A stretch of DNA of 10,131 nt, from assembly GCA_002435835.1 (NCBI GenBank), contig DIVM01000249.1:1-10131 (forward strand), in the 5' to 3' direction. Source of the DNA: Firmicutes bacterium UBA6132. Its GTDB lineage: Bacteria; Bacillota_A; Clostridia; Tissierellales; Sedimentibacteraceae. Each line of letters opens with the position of its first letter. The first letter of the stretch is position 1. The notes under the pieces were generated by a model, which was not told where the DNA came from, ran no database searches, and saw only the letters and a list, made by a program, of their open reading frames with translations. The position numbers and the translations under genes are program-made. Of the stretch, positions 5,693 to 10,131 are shown piece by piece.

Positions 5693-6629
5693 TTAATAAA
5701 TCAATTACTTTGACTAATGCTTTATAATTGCTTTTTTTAGTGCTTTTAAACTTCTTAGGATATTTGAAATTATTTAGAGTTGGAGTTGTAATATAATCAC
5801 CTTTTATTTCAATTTTATCTATGTATGAATTTCCTAAATCTCTGTTTCTTGCAGTTAATAATATAGGAACATCTTCTATTTCCATTTTAAGCATCGATGA
5901 TGCAACAGTATCAAGTGCTAAAGGATCTGTTGAAATTAAAATTTTACAAGAATTATATGGCTCACCTGCTGTTGGACCTTCTCCTTGCATTGCAACAATT
6001 CCATCCATAATGTTTAATCCTATTTTAACATTTTCATGTATATCAACTAACATTTCTCCAAAATTTTTTGGATCCGGTGCTAAGCGGTGATACTCTGCTT
6101 TTTTAAGTCCAGGTATGCATCCAAAAACATTTTTAACTGCACCAGTATAAATTGCTGCTGAATGAGTTTTTAATTTTGGAACATTAATTACAAAATCTGC
6201 TTCAAACATTGGTTTTGCTATGTACATTTTTTCTACTATACCGCTATTAGGTTTAAATTCAACAACACCTTCTTTGTCAAAGTTTTTAATTTCAGCTTTT
6301 TCTTCTTTAGCCATTTTTTCATAACCTGAAACAACCATTGCTTGTTTTGTAGGCGCAATTCCTCCAATAGCTCCTCCAGAACTATCCCCTATCCAAACAG
6401 AACATTTATTTTCATTTAAAATTTGTGTTAAGGCACGAACAAATTCTGAATGTGTTATAGAAGCTGTGTCTGAAGTTTTTGGTCCTATTAAATTTACTTT
6501 TAATAAAACTTTCATATTAGGAGATATAAATTTTTCCCAGCCCCCTAAAAATTCCATACCTTCATTAATTTTTCTTTTTAAATTATTAATTTCATAATCC
6601 GCACATTCTTTAATAATTACTTTGGTCAT
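5685..6629 (-). CDS. DUF362 domain protein, frameshifted before its ferredoxin domain
   Basis: The 314-aa N-terminal part of a DUF362-type protein, a family of unproven function found mainly in anaerobes and often ending in two [4Fe-4S] clusters. Typical blocks are visible: VLLKVNLIGP (41-50), a glycine-rich GDSSGG (81-86), ADFVINVPKLKTH (144-156), GAVKNVFGCIPG (163-174) and STDPLALDTVASSM (233-246). There is no signal peptide or membrane segment, so it should be cytoplasmic. AAGGGG lies 7 nt before the ATG, and a good sigma-A promoter sits about 90 bp upstream. The frame ends at TAG 5685, and the expected ferredoxin domain continues one frame away (5692-5465). If the shift is real, the product lacks its clusters. 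A redox role is an inference from the cluster motifs only. Confidence 0.85.
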   Translation of the reverse strand: MTKVIIKECADYEINNLKRKINEGMEFLGGWEKFISPNMKVLLKVNLIGPKTSDTASITHSEFVRALTQILNENKCSVWIGDSSGGAIGGIAPTKQAMVVSGYEKMAKEEKAEIKNFDKEGVVEFKPNSGIVEKMYIAKPMFEADFVINVPKLKTHSAAIYTGAVKNVFGCIPGLKKAEYHRLAPDPKNFGEMLVDIHENVKIGLNIMDGIVAMQGEGPTAGEPYNSCKILISTDPLALDTVASSMLKMEIEDVPILLTARNRDLGNSYIDKIEIKGDYITTPTLNNFKYPKKFKSTKKSNYKALVKVIDLLKG

Positions 6630-6721
6630 TTTAATTCCCCTTTTATAATTTATTAAATTAATTTATTAAAGATCAAATTGAATAAGATATTAACTGTGTT
6701 TATATTATTTATTATAAAATA

Positions 6722-6750
6722 ATTATACTCTGGGAAAATTTAAATGTAAA
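6722..6750 (-). promoter_or_regulatory. Sigma-A promoter of the DUF362 gene
   Basis: On the minus strand TTTACA (6750-6745) and TATAAT (6727-6722) are separated by exactly 17 bp. The expected start near 6715 gives an ~85-nt AT-rich leader containing a direct repeat of TTTATTAAA. I see no riboswitch fold in the leader. Confidence 0.7.
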
Positions 6751-6771
6751 TAAAGACCAATTTTTTAAAAA

Positions 6772-6809
6772 AATAAATACCACCCTAAATGCATGAGGTG
6801 GTATTTATT
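6772..6809 (-). terminator. Rho-independent terminator of the SleC-like gene
   Basis: AATAAATACCACC (6772-6784) and GGTGGTATTTATT (6797-6809) form a perfect 13-bp stem with a 12-nt loop. On the minus strand TTTTTTAAAAAA follows. It starts 16 nt after the stop codon at 6826. Confidence 0.85.
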
Positions 6810-6825
6810 AAAATATTATTTATTG

Positions 6826-8280
6826 CTATGATGTAGCAGTTCCATTGGTTATTTCACCATTTATATTTCCAAATCTTAAATTACGATAAATTAAATTAAT
6901 TCTGTTCCAAGTATACTGATCAACAACTCCAGTAACATTAATTCCAAAAAAATCTTGGAATGACCTTACAGCAGCTTCTGTTTCTGCTCCGTATATTCCA
7001 TCTGGTTCTGCTATAGTAATACCTTCTAATACTGATGCTATATAATTTAAATATTGTTGAATAAGATAAACTTCAGGACCTTCAGAACCCACCCTTAATG
7101 GAGTACCTGGGAATATTAAAGTTGGTAGCGCTATGGCACTAGCTGGTAAAGTTTCTAATATTCCTAAAGCAGCGTTGTACATAGTACTGTAAGTTTGTTC
7201 ATCTATAATACCGGTTTGTGGTAAATCAAATGTTTTTTGGAATTCTATTAAAGATGACCTTGTTTTTGGTCCTAATACTCCATCAATATCAACAGCTGGA
7301 ATAGACGCATAATAAGCTGATAATACATTTAAAAAATATTGTACTATTTGTGTTCTTGAAGCAGTTACAGCCAAAGTTGGCTCAGGAGTTGGTGTAGGTG
7401 TCGTTGGTGTTGTAGGAGTAGTTGGCGTTGTTGGTGCAAATTGTGGTATATCACTTAAAGATATAGCAGATGCTGTTAATTCTGCAAGATCTGTTACGGC
7501 AATATAAATGCCTCTTATTCTATACCACGTTGCTTTATCCACAATACCTGTTGGAGTTAAATTAAATGTTTGTTGGAATGCAAGTACAGCTTCTTCTGTT
7601 TCTTCATTAAAATTACCATTTGGATTTGGTATTTTAGGTATTGCAGGGTAGTTAGTTGCAATAGTATTTAATGTAATTTGTACAATTAGCACAAGCGGGC
7701 TACTATCCCCTAATTCAAGTGGAAGGCCTGGATAAGTTTCTGATGGATCTCTTAATGGAACATCTTGTATAATAGAAATATCTTCTCCAAAATAATATTT
7801 AAGTATTTCATATGGAGTATATCCTTGGTTTGCTAAATTTACAGTACCCCACTGTGACAATCCTTCACATTGTACTTCTCTTCCATCACAAAATGTTGTA
7901 TAAAGAGGTACAAATTGACCCTGTCTCGCAAGATAATTATCAAAAATTTGATCAGTAATATTAGAAACTGTATCATAAATTTCCCTGTTATGTACATATG
8001 ACTGATCAAATTGTGTTGTGTTTGTTATATCAAAATTATAACCTTTTGTTCTGTACCATTCTGTAAAAACCCTGTTCATTATAATTGAAATTATCGCATA
8101 TATATTTGCTCTTAGCGCATTTTCTGGCCATGTTGGATATAGTTCACTTGATGCTACGTTTTTTACATAATCCAAAAAAGAAACTGTAACATTTTCGGCA
8201 TTCTCGTCTGGCAAACCCAAATGCACAGTAACAGAACTTGGAACATAAGCTGATGTTACTCCTGGAATTGAAACGCTCAT
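6826..8280 (-). CDS. SleC-type spore cortex-lytic enzyme, mature region: SpoIID/LytB domain plus three peptidoglycan-binding domains
   Basis: A 484-aa protein. Residues ~17-172 match the SpoIID/LytB region of clostridial SleC, from V-T-V-H-L-G through A-S-S-E46-L-Y-P-T-W-P (E46 at the SpoIID catalytic Glu position) and R-G/K-G-Y-N-F-x-I-T-N to G-L-S-Q-W-G-T-V-N-L-A-N-Q-G-Y-T. Three PG_binding_1 repeats follow at ~185-257, ~305-366 and ~395-462, each with an F-Q-x-x-F...T-G-x-x-D-x-x-T core. A Thr-Pro linker (283-302) separates the first two. SleC degrades cortex peptidoglycan in germination. There is no signal peptide, which fits a spore protein made in the mother cell. The N-terminal regulatory-like domain of SleC is absent and is encoded separately at 9010-8633. 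AAGGTGGTG lies before the ATG. No clear sigma-A promoter was found; sporulation control is inferred. Confidence 0.88.
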   Translation of the reverse strand: MSVSIPGVTSAYVPSSVTVHLGLPDENAENVTVSFLDYVKNVASSELYPTWPENALRANIYAIISIIMNRVFTEWYRTKGYNFDITNTTQFDQSYVHNREIYDTVSNITDQIFDNYLARQGQFVPLYTTFCDGREVQCEGLSQWGTVNLANQGYTPYEILKYYFGEDISIIQDVPLRDPSETYPGLPLELGDSSPLVLIVQITLNTIATNYPAIPKIPNPNGNFNEETEEAVLAFQQTFNLTPTGIVDKATWYRIRGIYIAVTDLAELTASAISLSDIPQFAPTTPTTPTTPTTPTPTPEPTLAVTASRTQIVQYFLNVLSAYYASIPAVDIDGVLGPKTRSSLIEFQKTFDLPQTGIIDEQTYSTMYNAALGILETLPASAIALPTLIFPGTPLRVGSEGPEVYLIQQYLNYIASVLEGITIAEPDGIYGAETEAAVRSFQDFFGINVTGVVDQYTWNRINLIYRNLRFGNINGEITNGTATS

Positions 8281-8430
8281 ATATTCACCACCTTAATCTT
8301 TAGATAGAATATTGGACTTTCATAAAATATAAAAGTTTGCAAATTAATTACCTCACTATCTTATTTTTATTATATTAATTATAATATTCAAATTATAATG
8401 GTGTGTGATATATATGAGCTTATAAACTAT

Positions 8431-8517
8431 TTAATTTTTATATTTATCTATTTCATTGAAGTTATCAACCAAATAGTCTAAATGTTTTGTTAATTCTTCA
8501 CCGTCTAAAGACTTAAA
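8431..8517 (-). pseudogene. Possible C-terminal gene remnant, unknown family
   Basis: A 28-codon open stretch bounded by stops reads F-K-S-L-D-G-E-E-L-T-K-H-L-D-Y-L-V-D and ends D-N-F-N-E-I-D-K-Y-K-N. Its charged and hydrophobic spacing looks like a real amphipathic C-terminal helix, not random AT-rich translation. There is no start codon or ribosome site. It shares K-S-L-D-G with the ACT-like gene tail, which may be chance. I do not recognise the family. Confidence 0.3.
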
Positions 8518-8547
8518 TTAAATCCTTATTGCGAGAATTCATTTGCA

Positions 8548-8612
8548 ATTAAAATTCTATAAATTTAGCAGTAATGCCATCGAGGGATTTAATATCATCA
8601 TATAATAAATTA
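8548..8612 (-). pseudogene. Decayed 3' end copy of the ACT-like gene at 9409-9654
   Basis: Positions 8551-8610 match 9411-9470 with 5 mismatches in 60 (about 92%), ending at the equivalent stop codon. The translation reads L-Y-D-D-I-K-S-L-D-G-I-T-A-K-F-I-E-F-stop, against L-Y-N-D-V-K-S-L-D-G-I-T-V-K-F-I-E-F in the intact gene. Upstream of this the frame breaks through a small indel and a TGA, and the rest of the gene is missing, cut off near the end of the neighbouring gene (8633). It is a truncated paralogue, not a functional gene. Confidence 0.85.
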
Positions 8613-8632
8613 AAGCTTCAGCTTTTTTCACA

Positions 8633-9010
8633 TTAAAATTGCATTTCCACAGAAATAGGAATCATGCTAATATTGAAATTCGAACTTATTCCGTTAAATA
8701 CTCGTATGTCATATATTCGACTAATATAATATCCTACAGCTTCTGTTTTAATATCATAGATAGAATAACCATTTTCTGGACCTTCAATTATTGTTCCAGG
8801 ACTATGAGCTACAGGCAATTGTACAAGTATAGGATTAAGAGTTGTTACTATCATCATAATTGGAATATCAATATTTCTAACATCTCTTACGTAAATTGTT
8901 ACAGTTGCATTAGGTAAAGGAGTATTATCAATTGCTGATACTACAAAAAGATTTAAATATCCCACTTGATGCTCAATAGTTGTATTTAGACTCATAAAAA
9001 TATCTTTCAC
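8633..9010 (-). CDS. Carboxypeptidase-regulatory-like domain protein, equivalent to the SleC N-terminal domain
   Basis: A 125-aa protein with a transthyretin-like/CarboxypepD_reg fold signature: G-Y-L-N-L-F-V-V-S-A, then P-L-P-N-A-T-V-T-I-Y, and near the C-terminus I-R-V-F-N-G-I...M-I-P-I. The N-terminal prepro part of clostridial SleC has the same order (G-Y-L...P-L-P-N-A-x-V-x-I-Y...Y-D-I-R-V...E-M-I-P), so this looks like that domain as a separate gene. The SpoIID/peptidoglycan-binding part is the next gene downstream on the same strand. The start is GTG 9010 because GGGTGG lies 8 nt before it; the ATG at 8995 is too far away. There is no signal peptide or membrane segment. It may assist or inhibit the downstream enzyme, or be a structural spore protein. 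Both are inferences. Confidence 0.7.
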   Translation of the reverse strand: MKDIFMSLNTTIEHQVGYLNLFVVSAIDNTPLPNATVTIYVRDVRNIDIPIMMIVTTLNPILVQLPVAHSPGTIIEGPENGYSIYDIKTEAVGYYISRIYDIRVFNGISSNFNISMIPISVEMQF

Positions 9011-9119
9011 TATTGTTCCACCCTTTCAAATTAAATAGATTTGTCAATTTTTAATTAATATATTTATTTACATATTAATATTTATTATATTCAATTTAAA
9101 AGATTCCGTGTTTACAAAA

Positions 9120-9317
9120 CTAACTTAAGTCAAATGCTATAAATTTAATATTATTAAAGATTTTGGTGTGTTCTATATTTATAAGAGTAAATTCCATTGG
9201 TGTAAATGAAGTACCTTTATGTGAGCCATCACAGAAAGGTTTTTTAGAACTTTTACAACATGTATACCAGTGACAAGGTTTAAGCGATAATTTAAAATAT
9301 TTAATTTGATTATTCAT
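9120..9317 (-). CDS. Small CDGSH-type iron-sulfur protein with altered ligand set
   Basis: A 65-aa protein with P-F-C29-D-G-S-H33-K-G-T, the CDGSH signature. The family usually binds one [2Fe-2S] cluster through C-x-C-(x8)-C-D-G-S-H. Here the C-x-C reads Y18-T-C20, so the first Cys is Tyr, but a Cys follows at 21 and another is at 15. Cluster binding is therefore uncertain. The C-terminal part after T-P-M-E-F-T (~44-65) does not look like the second CDGSH motif of tandem family members. There is no Shine-Dalgarno before the ATG; TTGAAT-16-TTTAAT just upstream would give an almost leaderless transcript. It lies between the ACT-like gene terminator and the SleC N-terminal-type gene. Its role is unknown; family members act in redox or Fe-S/iron homeostasis. 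Confidence 0.75.
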   Translation of the reverse strand: MNNQIKYFKLSLKPCHWYTCCKSSKKPFCDGSHKGTSFTPMEFTLINIEHTKIFNNIKFIAFDLS

Positions 9318-9354
9318 AAAATTAAAGATAAAAGAAAAGTTTATTCAATAAAGA

Positions 9355-9393
9355 AACAAGAAAGTCGCATCTTTTGAAATGATCTTTCTTGTT
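9355..9393 (-). terminator. Rho-independent terminator of the ACT-like gene
   Basis: AACAAGAAAG (9355-9364) and CTTTCTTGTT (9384-9393) form a perfect 10-bp stem with a short ATC/GAT inner pairing. On the minus strand TTTCTTTATT follows. It begins 16 nt after the stop at 9409, so the CDGSH gene downstream probably needs its own promoter. Confidence 0.75.
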
Positions 9394-9408
9394 CTTAAGT
9401 TTTTAATA

Positions 9409-9654
9409 TTAAAATTCTATAAATTTAACAGTAATGCCATCGAGGGATTTAACGTCATTATATAATGAATTAACTTCAGATTCATCTCCGCAAAGCTGAA
9501 GGATTATAATTCCGTCCATTGAGCATTTATCCTCGCTTGTTTCATGAAAACCAACTCTTGTAATAATATTACAACCATATTTCGTAAGTACTTCTTGCAA
9601 GTTTGGAGCTTTAGATTCTCTGCCGTTTACTTTTATTGCCATTAATGAACTCAT
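9409..9654 (-). CDS. ACT-like small protein, TM1266-type putative regulator
   Basis: An 81-aa cytoplasmic protein. The layout resembles TM1266-family proteins, annotated as putative regulators of iron-only hydrogenase systems, and ACT-like domains: strand A-I-K-V-N-G-R-E, helix L-Q-E-V-L-T-K-Y-G, strand N-I-I-T-R-V-G-F-H-E, strand G-I-I-I-L-Q-L-C-G, a helix, then strand I-T-V-K-F-I-E-F. The assignment rests on this pattern, with no catalytic motif to confirm it. AAGGAG lies 6 nt before the ATG, a likely sigma-A promoter lies ~60 bp upstream, and a strong terminator follows, so it is probably monocistronic. No hydrogenase gene is in the window. A truncated copy of its 3' end lies at 8548-8612, showing that this locus was duplicated at least once. 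Confidence 0.65.
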   Translation of the reverse strand: MSSLMAIKVNGRESKAPNLQEVLTKYGCNIITRVGFHETSEDKCSMDGIIILQLCGDESEVNSLYNDVKSLDGITVKFIEF

Positions 9655-9714
9655 GTTAATCTCCTTTTTATTTTTTATTTTTCAACATATATAATTATAA
9701 GCTAAAATTTATTT

Positions 9715-9744
9715 CTTATACTTTGATGATTAGCTTTATGTAAA
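9715..9744 (-). promoter_or_regulatory. Likely sigma-A promoter of the ACT-like gene
   Basis: On the minus strand TTTACA (9744-9739) and TATAAG (9720-9715) are 18 bp apart, each matching 5 of 6 consensus bases. The expected leader is about 54 nt. Confidence 0.5.
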
Positions 9745-9848
9745 TCTATCTGCAACAAATTAATTTTATAAAAACAGATAATCAAATATAATATGTTAAA
9801 CAAGATTAATAAGAAATATTTTAATTTAAATATTTTAATTTATTGAAA

Positions 9849-10034
9849 CTATTTAATTATCAATTCTATAAAAGACCAAAATTTCCACAGAATTTTATCG
9901 TATGCGTACATTCCAAGTAAAAGTAAAACTCCTATTAAAACAAGAAAAACTCTATTATTTTCCTTGTTTTTCTTTTTTGTAATAACTTGTTTAGAATTTG
10001 AAGTTTCATAAGGAACTGTCTTGTTTTCTTCCAT
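9849..10034 (-). CDS. Small single-pass membrane protein, unknown function
   Basis: A 61-aa protein of unrecognised family. Residues 1-28 are polar with a basic cluster (K-K-K-N-K-E-N-N-R, 20-28). A hydrophobic helix follows at about 29-44 (V-F-L-V-L-I-G-V-L-L-L-L-G-M-Y-A), then a short aromatic tail with W50 and W53 and an I-E-L-I-I-K end. By the positive-inside rule the N-terminus is cytoplasmic. ATG 10034 is chosen because AAAAAGGAG lies 10 nt before it; the longer frame from 10091 has no ribosome site and overlaps the leader. A TGCTATAAT extended -10 lies upstream. The 3' flank holds only a weak AT-only hairpin. Confidence 0.65.
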   Translation of the reverse strand: MEENKTVPYETSNSKQVITKKKNKENNRVFLVLIGVLLLLGMYAYDKILWKFWSFIELIIK

Positions 10035-10092
10035 TAAAGCATTTCTCCTTTTTAATAAAATCTTGAATAACATATAATTTTTATTTGTCAAA

Positions 10093-10101
10093 ATTATAGC
10101 A
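10093..10101 (-). promoter_or_regulatory. Extended -10 promoter of the small membrane protein gene
   Basis: The minus strand reads TGCTATAAT, a perfect TATAAT with the TGN extension, about 60 nt before the ATG. No good -35 is visible, as is usual for extended -10 promoters. A TTGACA lies just downstream but lacks a clear partner -10. Confidence 0.5.
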
Positions 10102-10131
10102 TAATTAGCATAATTTGTATAATATTATTTA

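Larger units (their letters stand above)
8281..8632. other. Intergenic stretch between the two SleC-type genes
   Basis: This 352-bp gap is AT-rich and holds no intact gene. Positions 8281-8295 carry the ribosome site of the downstream gene. Positions 8296-8430 show nothing I can name, and I found no convincing sigma-A pair there. Positions 8431-8517 and ~8548-8612 contain coding-like debris listed separately. A small AAAGC-TTCA-GCTTT hairpin plus T's (8613-8628) is terminator-like on the plus strand, where there is no gene to end. Confidence 0.6.

Noticed and set aside
8321..8330. CATAAAATA resembling a sigma-K -10 box
   Set aside because: It lies on the plus strand, pointing away from the cortex-lytic gene, and is an easy chance match in AT-rich DNA.
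9026..9037. TTGACA on the minus strand before the SleC N-terminal-type gene, as a sigma-A -35
   Set aside because: No -10 occurs at 16-18 bp, and the ribosome site and start codon follow too closely.
9801..9845. AT-only inverted repeat after the small membrane protein gene, as a terminator
   Set aside because: The stem has no G or C and no clear U-run, so it is too weak to call.

Overview
This window looks like a chromosomal segment of an anaerobic, spore-forming, amino-acid-fermenting low-GC Firmicute (Clostridia). The evidence is the strong AT bias, a selenocysteine-containing glycine/sarcosine/betaine reductase component B, a SleC-type spore cortex-lytic enzyme, and a DUF362/2x[4Fe-4S] protein. 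No species is assigned.

Layout. Positions 1-2562 (+) hold a two-gene Stickland reductase operon. A GrdE/G/I-type pyruvoyl proprotein, missing about its first codon, is followed 12 nt later by a GrdB/F/H-type selenoprotein. Its apparent stop at 2332 is an in-frame UGA for Sec, followed by a bSECIS-like hairpin, so the real gene ends at 2562. A bidirectional terminator then separates it from the convergent SRAP (YedK/HMCES-like) and GNAT genes (3790-2576, minus). Positions ~3856-5364 hold a complete-looking IS110-group element with a DEDD recombinase and a 5' non-coding region that folds like a bridge RNA. Positions 6629-5465 (minus) hold a DUF362 protein whose C-terminal 2x[4Fe-4S] domain is out of frame by one base.

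Positions 9010-6826 (minus) hold SleC-type sequence split over two genes. The N-terminal carboxypeptidase-regulatory-like domain is at 9010-8633 and the SpoIID/LytB plus three peptidoglycan-binding domains are at 8280-6826. The ~350 bp between them contains a decayed tail copy of the nearby ACT-like gene and another short coding-like fragment. Positions 10034-9120 (minus) hold a small single-TM protein, an ACT-like small regulator-type protein and a variant single-CDGSH iron-sulfur protein.

The most interesting points are the recoded UGA; the IS110 element, whose RNA guide strands, junction promoter and CT ends agree on one set of boundaries; the split cortex-lytic enzyme with a gene remnant in the gap; the frameshifted iron-sulfur protein; and a CDGSH protein lacking one canonical cysteine ligand. 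I found no wholly unknown multi-gene system; the IS110 bridge-RNA locus comes closest to an under-annotated one.
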